This document shows, in pieces, positions 35,521 through 44,316 of a DNA stretch of 64,000 nucleotides. The notes under the pieces are model-generated. The model made no database searches, was not told the DNA's origin, and saw only the letters and a program-made list of their open reading frames with translations. Location: positions 1,275,501-1,339,500 of the forward strand of contig NZ_CP128540.1 of assembly GCF_021283545.2 (NCBI RefSeq), read 5' to 3'. This DNA comes from Pseudomonas alloputida (GTDB taxonomy: Bacteria; Pseudomonadota; Gammaproteobacteria; Pseudomonadales; Pseudomonadaceae). Every line of letters begins with the position of its first letter. Position 1 is the stretch's first letter. A program made the translations under genes and the position numbers.

Positions 35521-36498
35521 ATGTCTTCACATAAAACCTTAGCACTCGCCCTGTGCCTGACCGCCGTTACCGGCTGCGCCAGTCACTCCCCGGACGGCTC
35601 CAAGGAAGGTGGCTCCAGCTGGTGGCCTTTCGGTTCGGACAAGGTTGCCGAGCAGGAAGTGAAGTCAGCCGTCACTGAAAACGTGGCCAAAGCCGATGCC
35701 AAATCGGAAAGCTCCAGCCGCTGGTGGTGGCCGTTTGGCGGTGACGACAAGCAAGCCAAGGGGCCGGTGGTACCGAAGATCGATCAGAAGGCCACGCAGG
35801 CCTGGCTGGACGAATACGAGCCCAAGCTGCGCGAAGCGATCAAGGACAGCAAGCTGGAGCTGGAGCGTCGTGACAACGTGCTGGCGGTAACCCTGCCGGT
35901 GGACAGCTCGTACAATCCTGATCGCCCGAACATGTTGCTGCCCATGTCCCTGGGCCCGATTACCCGCGTTGCCAAGACTGTCGAAGGCGACCCCAAGACT
36001 GCCGTGCTGGTACTGGGCCATGCCGACAGCAGCGGCGCCGCCGTTGCCAACCAGAAGCTCAGCCTGGAGCGCGCCGCTTCGGTATCGGCCATCTTCCGCC
36101 TCAGCGGCCTGCAGCGTGACCGCCTGACCCTCAAGGGCATGGGTTCGGTGATGCCGCGCGCTGCCAACGACAGCGCCGAGGGCCGCGCCCTGAACCGCCG
36201 CGTGGAAATGTTGCTGACCCCGCAAAACACCATGGTCGCGCTGCTGGCCAAATACCAGCAGGCCGCCCCGGCACCCGCCCCGGCCTCGATGGTGGCGGTG
36301 CAGGATGCCAAGGCACCAGCTGCCAAGGCCGCTGGTGGCAAACCTGCCGTCAAGGCTGCGGCGAAGAAACCTGTAGCCAAGGCCAAAACGCCTGCGAAGA
36401 CTGCAGCCAAGAAAAAAGCTGCGCCGGCCAAGCCTGCCGCCAAGAAAGCTGCCGTTGACAAGAAAGTAGCTGCCAACAGCCCTGCGAAGACCAACTGA
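35521..36498 (+). CDS. OmpA-family lipoprotein with Lys/Ala-rich tail
   Basis: 325 residues. A lipobox ends at AVTGC. A linker with two repeated tryptophan patches ([19 protein letters not shown]) is followed by an OmpA peptidoglycan-binding domain (about 120-245; [30 protein letters not shown]) and a C-terminal tail of about 60 residues made of Ala, Lys and Pro ([20 protein letters not shown]). The tail resembles histone H1/AlgP-type low-complexity repeats, odd for an envelope lipoprotein. It could contact anionic polymers such as teichoic-like or LPS phosphates, or RNA. Start ATG 35521. It lies 19 bases before pdxH. Confidence 0.88.
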
Positions 36499-36517
36499 TC
36501 GTCAAGGAACCGCAGTA

Positions 36518-37165
36518 ATGACCCAATCCCTGGCCGATATGCGCCGCGACTACACCCGTGATGGCCTGGCCGAAGACCAGGCACCAGGGGAGCCGTTCGC
36601 CCTGTTCCACCAGTGGTTCGCCGATGCGGTGAAAACCGAGCAGGTGCCGGTAGAAGCCAACGCCATGACCTTGGCCACCGTGGACGGCGAAGGTCGCCCG
36701 CATTGCCGTGTATTGCTGTTGAAGGGGCTCGACGAGCAGGGTTTCACCTTCTTCACTAACTATGACAGCGCCAAGGGCCAGCAACTGCAAGCCAACCCCT
36801 TTGCGGCAATGACCTTCTTCTGGCCGGCGCTGGAGCGTCAGGTGCGCATCGAGGGCCGGGTGCAGAAGGTCACGGCGCAGGAGTCGGATGCCTACTACCA
36901 GGTACGCCCGTTGGGCAGTCGCCTGGGGGCCTGGGCTTCGCCACAGAGCCGCGTGATTGCCGGGCGTGAAGAGCTGGAGGGCCTGGTAAAGGCCACCGAA
37001 GCGCGTTTCTCCGACACCCAGCCGCACTGCCCTGAGCATTGGGGGGGATACCGTTTGTTGCCCGAGCGCATCGAGTTCTGGCAGGGGCGGGCAAGTCGTC
37101 TGCATGATCGTTTGAACTATCGGCTGGTGGACGGGCAGTGGCTGCGAGAGCGGCTGGCGCCCTGA
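36518..37165 (+). CDS. pdxH: pyridoxamine 5'-phosphate oxidase
   Basis: 215 residues, the standard length. It oxidises PNP and PMP to PLP with FMN and oxygen, the last step of vitamin B6 synthesis and salvage. Family marks are [10 protein letters not shown] at the N-terminus, FMN-binding [19 protein letters not shown] with SAKGQQL, and the C-terminal [22 protein letters not shown] is placed 13 bases upstream. It follows the OmpA lipoprotein gene closely and may share its transcript. No anomalies seen. Confidence 0.97.
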
Positions 37166-37204
37166 GCAACTGGGGCCGCCAAGCGGCCCCAGCCATTGAT
37201 CAAG

Positions 37205-37438
37205 CTACCCCGGATAACCTGCCGCCTCGCGCTCCAACCACCCCGCCAGTTGCTTACGCCCCACCTTCTCCTGCCGCGCCTGCGCCAACCTTTCCAGCAT
37301 GAACGCGCGTTTTTCAGGATCGGCCCCTGCCAGCGACAACGCCAGGTCGCGGTCCATCCAGCGGCGCATGCGCACATACAACCACCAGTGGAAATACAGT
37401 CCCGCAACGGTGGTGACCACGACGATGAAGTAATCCAT
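37205..37438 (-). CDS. small hypothetical membrane protein
   Basis: 77 residues. One N-terminal membrane helix (DYFIVVVTTVAGLYFHWWLY) is followed by a charged cytoplasmic part (VRMRRWMDRDLALSL, KRAFMLERLAQARQEK). Start ATG 37438; upstream codons in the same frame look non-coding. It is convergent with pdxH. Function unknown; similar single-helix proteins occur next to pdxH in Pseudomonas. Confidence 0.65.
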   Translation of the reverse strand: MDYFIVVVTTVAGLYFHWWLYVRMRRWMDRDLALSLAGADPEKRAFMLERLAQARQEKVGRKQLAGWLEREAAGYPG

Positions 37439-37585
37439 GGCTATTCTTGGTCTCACTTGAAAGGCCTTCGACACAGCCCGGCAGGCTGTACCCCGGCTGA
37501 ATGAAAACAATTTTATTACGTTTGTACCGTGACAGCCGTCAATGTGCAGCGTCTAATGAGCACCTGACTTATGGAGACTTTACCC

Positions 37586-38050
37586 ATGCGTAAATCCGCT
37601 TTGCTGGTGGCGACCTTTACCACCATGTCGCTGCTGCTGGGGGGCTGTGCCTCGAGCCTGACCGGTGACAGCTACTCCCGTGACGAAGCCCGCCGCGTGC
37701 AAACCGTGCGTATGGGCACCATCGAATCCCTGCGTCCGGTCAAGATCGAGGGCACCAAGACCCCGATTGGCGGCGGTGCTGGTGCCATCGTGGGCGGTGT
37801 AGCCGGCAGCGCCGTGGGCGGTGGCCGTGGCAGCATCGTGGCTGCCGTGATCGGTGCCGTGGCCGGTGGCTTGGCGGGTTCCGCAGCAGAAGAAGGCTTG
37901 ACCCGTACCCAAGGTGTCGAAATTACCGTTCGTGAAGATGATGGCAGCATGCGCGCCTATGTGCAGGCCGTGCAGGAGAACGAAATCTTCCGTGTTGGCG
38001 ACCGAGTGCGCATCATGACTGTAGACGGTACCAGTCGCGTTTCGCACTGA
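37586..38050 (+). CDS. SlyB/PCP-type glycine-zipper lipoprotein
   Basis: 154 residues. A signal peptide ends at LLGGC. The glycine-zipper 2TM segment (GGGAGAIVGGVAGSAVGGG, AAVIGAVAGGLAGSAAEE) is typical of SlyB and other outer-membrane lipoproteins. The C-terminal part (VEITVREDDGSM, FRVGDRVRIMTVDG) is the usual small beta domain. It probably supports outer-membrane integrity. GGAGA precedes the ATG at 37586. A strong terminator follows. Confidence 0.9.
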   Translation: MRKSALLVATFTTMSLLLGGCASSLTGDSYSRDEARRVQTVRMGTIESLRPVKIEGTKTPIGGGAGAIVGGVAGSAVGGGRGSIVAAVIGAVAGGLAGSAAEEGLTRTQGVEITVREDDGSMRAYVQAVQENEIFRVGDRVRIMTVDGTSRVSH

Positions 38051-38065
38051 CCGTAGTGCAGTAAT

Positions 38066-38104
38066 AAAAAACCCCGACATGGCTGCTGCCAGTCGGGGTT
38101 TTTT
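38066..38104. terminator. bidirectional terminator between the SlyB-like gene and nhaA
   Basis: AAACCCCGAC at about 38070-38079 pairs with GTCGGGGTTT at 38092-38101 around a 12-base loop, with an A run on the left and a T run on the right. It serves both convergent genes. Confidence 0.92.
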
Positions 38105-38119
38105 CATGCCTCAGCCAAG

Positions 38120-39313
38120 TCAGGCAATGCTGGTTTTGCGGCTGGCCATTGCGGTGACGGCGTAGCCGATCACCGCAGCAAAGAACGAACCAGTAAGAAT
38201 GCCCATGCGGTCCATGCCGGCGTACTCACTGCTACCCGGGGCGAAGGCGAGCGAGCCTACGAACAGGCTCATGGTAAAGCCAATGCCGCAGAGTATCGCC
38301 ACCCCCAGAATTTGCCCCCAACCAGCGCCCGCAGGCAGCGCGGCTAGGCGCAGCTTGACCGCCACCCAGGTCAGGCCGAAAACCCCCACGGTCTTGCCCA
38401 GCAACAGGCCGATCGTGATGCCCATCGGCACGGGGTGGGTGAAGCTGTCTACGGTCATGCCTGCCAGCGAAACGCCGGCATTGGCAAAGGCGAAAATTGG
38501 CAGGATGGCATAGGCCACCCAGGGGTGCAGGGCATGTTCCAGCGCCAGCAGCGGCGACGATTCAGCATTGCGTGTACGCAGCGGGATGCAAAAGGCCAGC
38601 GCGACACCGGCCAAGGTGGCATGCACGCCACTCTTGAGCACACAAACCCACAGGATCAGGCCAACGATCATGTAGGGGCCAAGCTTGATCACGCCAAGCC
38701 GGTTCATCGCCACCAGCACCAGCAGACAGGCCGCAGCCAGCAGCAGCGACACACTCGACAGGGTGCCGGAGTAGAACAGGGCGATGACAATGATCGCACC
38801 CAGGTCGTCGATGATCGCCAGGGTCATCAGGAACAACTTCAGTGACACTGGTACGCGCTTGCCGAGCAGGGCCAGGACGCCGAGGGCGAAGGCGATGTCG
38901 GTGGCGGTAGGGATCGCCCAGCCTGCCACGGCTGCAGGGTTGTCACGGTTGATGAACCAGTAGATCAGCGCTGGCACCACCATGCCGCCCACGGCTGCGG
39001 TGGCAGGCAGAATCACTTGTGAGGGCTTGGACAGGTGACCGTCGACCACCTCGCGTTTGACCTCCAGGCCGATGAGCAGGAAGAACAGGGCCATCAGGCC
39101 GTCGTTGATCCACAGTAGCAATGGCTTGGCGATGTTCAGCGCGCCGACCTGGACGGCGACGGGTACCTCGAGCAAGCCGCCGTACAGGTAGGACAGTGGC
39201 GAGTTGTTGATGATCAGGGCCAGAACGGCGGCGGCGATCAACAGCAGGCCACTGGCGGCTTCGAGCTGGAAGAAACGGGTAAACAGGCTACGCACGGGCT
39301 GTAGGCCCTCCAT
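38120..39313 (-). CDS. nhaA: Na+/H+ antiporter NhaA
   Basis: 397 residues, 12 membrane helices. The ion-binding aspartates are in [11 protein letters not shown] (E. coli D163/D164) and [11 protein letters not shown] (D133). [13 protein letters not shown] and [15 protein letters not shown] are highly conserved. It exports Na+ for protons, contributing to pH and sodium homeostasis. The start is not certain: ATG 39313 ([15 protein letters not shown]) fits the family, while a TTG at 39373 would add 20 residues. The REP-rich region and the IS lie upstream. Confidence 0.94.
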   Translation of the reverse strand: MEGLQPVRSLFTRFFQLEAASGLLLIAAAVLALIINNSPLSYLYGGLLEVPVAVQVGALNIAKPLLLWINDGLMALFFLLIGLEVKREVVDGHLSKPSQVILPATAAVGGMVVPALIYWFINRDNPAAVAGWAIPTATDIAFALGVLALLGKRVPVSLKLFLMTLAIIDDLGAIIVIALFYSGTLSSVSLLLAAACLLVLVAMNRLGVIKLGPYMIVGLILWVCVLKSGVHATLAGVALAFCIPLRTRNAESSPLLALEHALHPWVAYAILPIFAFANAGVSLAGMTVDSFTHPVPMGITIGLLLGKTVGVFGLTWVAVKLRLAALPAGAGWGQILGVAILCGIGFTMSLFVGSLAFAPGSSEYAGMDRMGILTGSFFAAVIGYAVTAMASRKTSIA

Positions 39314-39502
39314 GAGCAGTTTACGCAGGGTACGGGCGTACACCCTAGCCTGCAGAGATATGCTTTCAAACAAAAGACATATTCGTTTTTGTTATATGTT
39401 GTTGCTGACAGGCCTGGGGCAAGCCTAGATGGATTTGGGGAAGGATGGGGGAGGGGAAGTCTGGAGTAGGTGCTGGAATAGTCTGATGCCGGACCGGGCC
39501 CT

Positions 39503-39525
39503 TTCGCGGGTAAACCCGCTCCTAC
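39503..39525 (-). repeat. REP element left of the IS110 insertion
   Basis: TTCGCGGGTAAACCCGCTCC followed by TAC is the reverse complement of the REP consensus GTAGGAGCGGGTTTACCCGCGAA. It forms an inverted pair with the REP split by the insertion sequence at 41592-41613. Confidence 0.8.
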
Positions 39526-39548
39526 AGGGGACCATTGTTCCGTGTAGG

Positions 39549-39878
39549 AGATCACCCAGCCCTTCCGGGCTGCGCTGTCGCGCAGCAAACATGAGGTGTA
39601 CGGCTTCAGTTCCGCAGCGACGCTGACATTTTGAAAAAGAAAAGGCGGTTGGCCCGGTAGGGCCAGCCGCCTTTTGCTTTGTTAGGGTTCGTGTGCGCGG
39701 GACAGAGATCGTAGCCAGCACTGGTGTGTGTCTGCACACCCGCGTAGGAGAGTGATCCGCACGGTATCGGCGTGAAGTCCCTGTAGGCATCAGCTGATTC
39801 AGCTGTGACCACGTATGAGAGAGTGAACCCTTTCGCCACCGTGTGCCCCGCGCGCCCTTTATCCTGCGAGGATTCATC
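39549..39878 (+). ncRNA. candidate structured (bridge-type) RNA in the IS left end
   Basis: Three hairpins can be drawn. GCTGCGC 39569-39575 pairs with GCGCAGC 39580-39586. A long stem at 39640-39675 pairs AAAAGGCGG with CCGCCTTTT, with inner TGGCCC/GGGCCA and loop GGTA. CAGCTG repeats lie around 39792-39806. The related copy at 41244 keeps the same folds with different bases. In IS110 elements the non-coding end encodes a bridge RNA that guides recombination; ISPpu9 also carries small RNAs. The exact RNA ends are unknown, so the coordinates given are those of the whole left end. Confidence 0.45.
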
Positions 39879-41207
39879 ATGGCGCGCAAGCCTTCCAAGC
39901 AACGCTTTACCGTCGTCCATCCCGATTGCGCGGCGATCGATGTCGGTGGTCGAGAGCATTTCGTGGCGGTCGATCCCCGGCACGAAAATCCCGTCCAGTC
40001 GTTCACGTCCTTTACTGACGACCTGCTCAAGATGGCTAACTGGCTTGAAAGCCTGGGGATCAAGGTCGTTGCCATGGAATCCACGGGGGTTTATTGGATT
40101 CCAATTTACGAGATTCTCAGCGAGCGCGGTTTTGACGTTTATCTCGTCAATGCCAGAGCAACTCGGCAAATCACGGGCCGTAAATCAGATGTGCTGGATT
40201 GCCAGTGGATCTGGCAGCTGATGACTCATGGACTGCTCAGAGGCGCATTCCGCCCCGATGATCTGACCTGCTGCGTCCGGTCATTGGTCAGGCAGCGTGC
40301 TTCCAAAGTGAAAGACCAGGCGCAGACGCTGAACCGGATGCAAAAGGCCATGAGCCAAATGAACATCCAGCTGGCCAATGTCATCAGTGATATTTCCGGT
40401 GTAACTGGCATGAAGATTTTGCGGGCCATCTGCGCAGGTGAACGGGACCCAGTGCAACTGGCTGAACTAACCGACCGCCGCATCAAGGCAGGCAAGGAGG
40501 CTGTCGCTCGGAGTCTTCATGGCAATTGGCGGCGCGAGCATTTGCATGCGCTAACTCAGGAATTGGCTGCCTATGACTTCCTGGAGCAGCAAATTGCAGA
40601 TTGTGACGACGCCATAAAAGCCGCGTTAGAGCAGTTGCCGGTGCTGCAAAACAAGCCAGAGCCATCCAAGAAGCCTTTACGGAGCCCACACCGAAACGGC
40701 GCCCAACAGACTGTATTGCATCAGACTTTGTGGAAAGTTCTTGGCGTGGACCTAACCGCAATTCCAACCATTGGGGTGGACACTGCATTAGTGCTGGCAG
40801 GGGAGATCGGTACAGATCTATCACGCTTCCCGTCCTCACAGCACTTCTGCTCTTGGTTGGGACTGGCTCCCCCTACCCGAATTTCCGGCGGTCATCGACT
40901 GGCAGGTGGTGGGCCCAAAATAGTCAATCGAGCAGCGCAAGCACTCAAGCAGGCTGCATCCAATGCCCGTAACGACAAGGGTTTCATTGGCGCATCGCAC
41001 CGAGCCAGACTGACTCGAATGGATACCAGCTGCGCCATCAAGGCCACTGCGCATCAGTTGGCACGTCTGGTGTACAACCTGTTAACCAAGAAGCAGGCTT
41101 ATGTTGAACAAGGTCTTGAGGAGTTCGAAACCAGAAGCCAAGACCGGCAGGTCCGGGCTTTGCTTCGCAAAGCCCGGAAACTGGGGTATCAACTGGTGGC
41201 CGCTTGA
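39879..41207 (+). CDS. IS110-family transposase
   Basis: 442 residues. The N-terminal RuvC-like DEDD domain shows Asp in CAAIDVGGREH, Glu in VVAMESTGVYW and the Asp pair in GRKSDVLDCQW. The C-terminal Tnp domain (transposase_20 type) has the conserved Ser region PSSQHFCSWLGLAP and GHRLAGGGPKIVNRAAQAL. Recombination is RNA-guided in characterised IS110 members. ATG 39879 is chosen, with GCGAGGA about eight bases upstream; the frame begins 12 codons earlier. The gene is full-length with no frameshift, so the element may be active. Confidence 0.95.
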   Translation: MARKPSKQRFTVVHPDCAAIDVGGREHFVAVDPRHENPVQSFTSFTDDLLKMANWLESLGIKVVAMESTGVYWIPIYEILSERGFDVYLVNARATRQITGRKSDVLDCQWIWQLMTHGLLRGAFRPDDLTCCVRSLVRQRASKVKDQAQTLNRMQKAMSQMNIQLANVISDISGVTGMKILRAICAGERDPVQLAELTDRRIKAGKEAVARSLHGNWRREHLHALTQELAAYDFLEQQIADCDDAIKAALEQLPVLQNKPEPSKKPLRSPHRNGAQQTVLHQTLWKVLGVDLTAIPTIGVDTALVLAGEIGTDLSRFPSSQHFCSWLGLAPPTRISGGHRLAGGGPKIVNRAAQALKQAASNARNDKGFIGASHRARLTRMDTSCAIKATAHQLARLVYNLLTKKQAYVEQGLEEFETRSQDRQVRALLRKARKLGYQLVAA

Positions 41208-41243
41208 GTGCTTAGAAAACAATGGGTTGCATTTTGTTTGATG

Positions 41244-41592
41244 AGAGATCACCCAGCCCTTCCGGGCTGCGCTGTCGCACAGCAAACAGGATGCGCATGA
41301 CGTCAGATCTGCACTGACATCGAGATCTAGAAAAGCATTCGCCGACTGATCCGGGTAGGTCAGCCGCCGAATACTTTGCTATGGTTCCCAATGCGCGGGA
41401 AAGAGGCCGTAGACCGCACTGGTGTGCTGCTTTGCTCCCGAATGAGAGAGTGGCCCAAATGGCATCGGCGTTAATCCCTGTCGGCACAGCTTGCTGTGAC
41501 CACGTATAGAAGAGTGAACACTTCGCCGCCATTGACCCCGCGCGCCTGTTTTTTTCGCTAGAAAGAACAGTGGGTTATCTTTTGTTTGATAG
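41244..41592 (+). mobile_element. transposase-less IS110 derivative in tandem
   Basis: About 349 bases that align with the left end (39548-39856) and right end (41212-41240) of the neighbouring IS but contain no transposase. It opens with GATCACCCAGCCCTTCCGGG, as in the full element, shares GGCATCGGCG and TGTGACCACGTAT further on, reaches CCCGCGCGCC where the gene would start, then jumps to a right end finishing TTTTGTTTGAT. The middle is clearly diverged, so it is not a recent deletion of the adjacent copy. It looks like a non-autonomous element that could be moved by an IS110 transposase in trans. Confidence 0.7.
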
Positions 41593-41613
41593 AAGCGGGT
41601 TTACCCGCGAAGA
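41592..41613 (+). repeat. REP remnant right of the IS110 tandem
   Basis: GAAGCGGGTTTACCCGCGAA is the inner part of the REP consensus. Its missing first bases (GTAGGA) are found left of the insertion at 39544-39549, so this REP was split by the insertion. Confidence 0.8.
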
Positions 41614-41635
41614 GGCCCTGTCAGTCGCTAAAGAG

Positions 41636-43243
41636 TCAGAGGCCGAGCATATCCCGCGCCACTGCCTCGGCGATGCGAATGCCATCCACACCGGCTGACA
41701 GGATCCCGCCCGCGTACCCGGCCCCTTCACCCGCCGGGAACAGCCCTTTGATGTTCAGGCTCTGGTAGTCCTCACCCCGGGTAATCCGCAGTGGCGACGA
41801 GGTACGCGTCTCGATCCCGGTCAACACCGCATCATGCAGGTTATAGCCCTTGATCTGCCGGTCGAACGCCGGCAGTGCCTCACGGATCGCCTCGATGGCG
41901 AAGTCCGGCAGGCTCGGCGCCAGGTCACCCAAGGTCACGCCCGGCTTGTAGGACGGCTCGACACTGCCCAGTGCGGTCGAGGGCCGGCCGGCGACAAAAT
42001 CACCCACCAGCTGTGCCGGGGCCTGGTAGTTGCTGCCGCCCATTACATAGGCGTGCGCCTCCAGGCGCTCCTGCAGTTCGATACCGGCCAACGGGCCACC
42101 CGGGTAGTCGCGCTCGGGGTCGATGCCGACGACGATGCCGGAGTTGGCGTTGCGCTCGTTACGCGAATACTGGCTCATGCCGTTGGTGACGACTCGCCCT
42201 GGCTCGCTGGTGGCCGCGACCACGGTGCCACCCGGACACATGCAGAAGCTGTATACCGAGCGGCCATTCTTGGCGTGGTAAACCAGCTTGTAGTCGGCGG
42301 CACCCAGTTTTGGGTGGCCGGCATACTTGCCCAGGCGTGCCTTGTCGATCAGCGTTTGCGGGTGCTCGATACGGAAGCCCACCGAGAACGGTTTGGCTTC
42401 CATGTAGACACCTTTGGCGTGCAGCATGCGGAAGGTGTCGCGGGCGCTGTGGCCCAGGGCCAATACCACATGGCGCGAGTGCAACTGCTCGCCGCTTTCA
42501 AGCACTACACCGGTCAGTTGGCCATCTTCGATCAACAGGTCGGTGACCTTCTCCTGGAAGCGCACTTCGGCCCCCAGGGCGATCATGTCCTGGCGCATCT
42601 GTTCGACCATGCCGGTGAGGCGGAAGGTGCCGATGTGCGGCTTGTTGATGTACAGGATTTCGTCTGGCGCACCGGCCTTGACGAATTCTTCCAGCACTTT
42701 GCGGCCGTGGTGTTGCGGGTCCTTGATCTGGCTGTACAGCTTGCCGTCCGAGAAGGTACCGGCGCCGCCTTCACCGAACTGCACGTTGGACTCGGGGTTG
42801 AGCACGCTCTTGCGCCACAGGCCCCAGGTGTCCTTGGTGCGCTGGCGCACTTCCTTGCCACGTTCGAGGATGATCGGCTTGAAGCCCATTTGTGCCAGCA
42901 ACAGGCCGGCAAAGATGCCGCACGGGCCGAAACCGACCACGATCGGGCGCTCCTGCAGGCCTGCCGGGGCCTGGCCGACGAACTTGTAGGTGACGTCTGG
43001 GGCCGGGCCGATGTTGCGATCATCGGCGAACTTGCTGAGCAGCTCGGCCTCGTTGCTGGCTTCCAGATCGATGGTGTAGATGAACAGCAGCTCGCTGTTC
43101 TTCTTGCGCGCATCGTAGCTGCGCTTGAACAGGTTGAAGCTGAGCAGTTGCTCGTCGCGGATGCCCAGGCGCTGGACGATGGCTTCGCGCAGCGCTTCGT
43201 CGGGATGGTCCAGGGGCAGCTTCAGTTCGGTGATTCGTAGCAT
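41636..43243 (-). CDS. FAD-dependent oxidoreductase (COG2509 type)
   Basis: 535 residues. An N-terminal domain of about 90 residues (ITELKLPLDHPDEALREAIV) precedes the FAD-binding Rossmann fold, with the glycine loop VVGFGPCGIFAGLLLAQ and the acidic end ILERGKEV. GEGGAGTFSDGKLYS and PAGEGAGYAGGILSAGVDG are strong marks of this FAD-dependent dehydrogenase group. Substrate is unknown. ATG 43243 gives MLRITELK; an upstream ATG at 43267 would add eight residues without family support. It stands alone between the IS and a lipoprotein gene on the same strand. Confidence 0.88.
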   Translation of the reverse strand: MLRITELKLPLDHPDEALREAIVQRLGIRDEQLLSFNLFKRSYDARKKNSELLFIYTIDLEASNEAELLSKFADDRNIGPAPDVTYKFVGQAPAGLQERPIVVGFGPCGIFAGLLLAQMGFKPIILERGKEVRQRTKDTWGLWRKSVLNPESNVQFGEGGAGTFSDGKLYSQIKDPQHHGRKVLEEFVKAGAPDEILYINKPHIGTFRLTGMVEQMRQDMIALGAEVRFQEKVTDLLIEDGQLTGVVLESGEQLHSRHVVLALGHSARDTFRMLHAKGVYMEAKPFSVGFRIEHPQTLIDKARLGKYAGHPKLGAADYKLVYHAKNGRSVYSFCMCPGGTVVAATSEPGRVVTNGMSQYSRNERNANSGIVVGIDPERDYPGGPLAGIELQERLEAHAYVMGGSNYQAPAQLVGDFVAGRPSTALGSVEPSYKPGVTLGDLAPSLPDFAIEAIREALPAFDRQIKGYNLHDAVLTGIETRTSSPLRITRGEDYQSLNIKGLFPAGEGAGYAGGILSAGVDGIRIAEAVARDMLGL

Positions 43244-43346
43244 GGCAGGGTCCAGTATCCCGGCCATGGGCGGCCGGCGGCTTTACACAAACCGCCAAGT
43301 ATAAGCTGTTAGACGCCCCGACTGGCAGGATAAAAGCGCCCGGTGA

Positions 43347-44021
43347 TCAGTTGTCGCGCGCCCCACCGTAGTAACCGCAGCCTTGCAGGGTCTTGCCGTC
43401 GATGCGCAATTCGGCGCGCAGATGGTAGATGGCGCCGGTGGCGCTGTCTACACAGCGTTGCGGCGCGGCCCATAGCTCCACGTGCTGGCCGTTGGCTTCG
43501 CTGGTCAGGGTCAGGCCACCGCCGGGCACTTCTTCTTCCAGGAATGGCAGGGGCAGGGGGGGCTGGTCGATGCGGTTGAGCACCATGCCTTTGCCGCTGG
43601 CCTTGATGTCCCAACCCGGTTCGTGGCCGTTGGCGCGCAGGGTCAGCTGTTTGAAGTTGGGGTCCTCGCAGGCGCGGGTGGAAGGTTCCAGGCGGTACAG
43701 ATGGCGTACTTCCAGTTGGCCGTCGTTGGTGGCCTGCTTGCTGCCGGTAAGGCGCCCTCGGACATCGGCAAACAGCTTGTCGTTGGCATCCTTGGCCAGG
43801 TTGGCGGCCTCTTGCAGGATGCCGGTGGCGGCGACGTCGTTGATCACGAAGGTGCGGTTTTCGCTGCACGGCTTGAACAGCAACTGGCCACCGGCGGCAC
43901 GCAGTTCGCCCTGCATGCGCGTGGTGCCGATGTTCGGGTCGTTGGGGGCGTCAGCCATGAGCTGGCAACCGCCGAACAGGGGTAGCAGGGTGGTCAGCAG
44001 CAGGGTAGGGGTTAGGCGCAT
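43347..44021 (-). CDS. COG3650-like envelope lipoprotein
   Basis: 224 residues with a lipobox at LLPLFGGC. The mature part has two segments: one with MQGELRAAGGQLLFKPCSENRTF and one with FKQLTLRANGHEPGWDI and HLRAELRIDGKTLQGCGYYG. This pattern belongs to the COG3650 putative lipoproteins with an HslJ/META-like or MliC-like C-terminal half (CxGYY). Possibly a lysozyme-inhibitor-like or stress lipoprotein, but that is inference. ATG 44021 is used as it yields the signal peptide. Confidence 0.8.
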   Translation of the reverse strand: MRLTPTLLLTTLLPLFGGCQLMADAPNDPNIGTTRMQGELRAAGGQLLFKPCSENRTFVINDVAATGILQEAANLAKDANDKLFADVRGRLTGSKQATNDGQLEVRHLYRLEPSTRACEDPNFKQLTLRANGHEPGWDIKASGKGMVLNRIDQPPLPLPFLEEEVPGGGLTLTSEANGQHVELWAAPQRCVDSATGAIYHLRAELRIDGKTLQGCGYYGGARDN

Positions 44022-44316
44022 GGGCGAACTCCGGGGAATCTTTGCCAAAGAGCTGGCCACGTTACTGAGACCGGACGAACTCCACAAGTGACATTATCTC
44101 CATTGAGACCTATGAAAACGACGCGCGAGTCGGACCAGGAATGCCCAGATACTTGATGAAGTGATAGCCCTGGGCCATTAGTTATATTTGTCAGTAGTCA
44201 AGCTGTTTTTAATTGGCAAGAATTTTATACCCGCTGCTTTCTGCTTCAGGGATGATCATTTGCCTCTGCATATGCATGGTTGCGGACTTTATTAATTATT
44301 TTAGAGGATATAAAAC
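44022..44316. other. AT-rich intergenic region
   Basis: This 295-base gap lies between divergent genes. It is clearly lower in GC than the surroundings, especially 44170-44316, and contains no gene I can support. It probably holds the promoter of the delta-60 repeat gene. An AGAGG ribosome site sits at about 44303-44307. Confidence 0.5.

Larger units (their letters stand above)
39549..41243 (+). mobile_element. IS110-family insertion sequence inserted in a REP
   Basis: The element spans a non-coding left end of about 330 bases, the transposase gene at 39879-41207, and a short right end finishing TTTTGTTTGAT at about 41240. There are no terminal inverted repeats, as expected for IS110. The left flank ends with GTAGGAG at 39544-39550, and the sequence after the downstream derivative resumes with AGAAGCGGGTTTACCCGCGA, so a REP was the target. 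IS110 elements of P. putida (ISPpu9, ISPpu10) are known to choose REP sequences. Boundaries are accurate to a few bases only. A second, transposase-less copy follows directly. Confidence 0.8.

Noticed and set aside
41834..43240. 468-codon plus-strand frame opposite the FAD oxidoreductase
   Set aside because: Antisense shadow of a gene with clear FAD-binding motifs.
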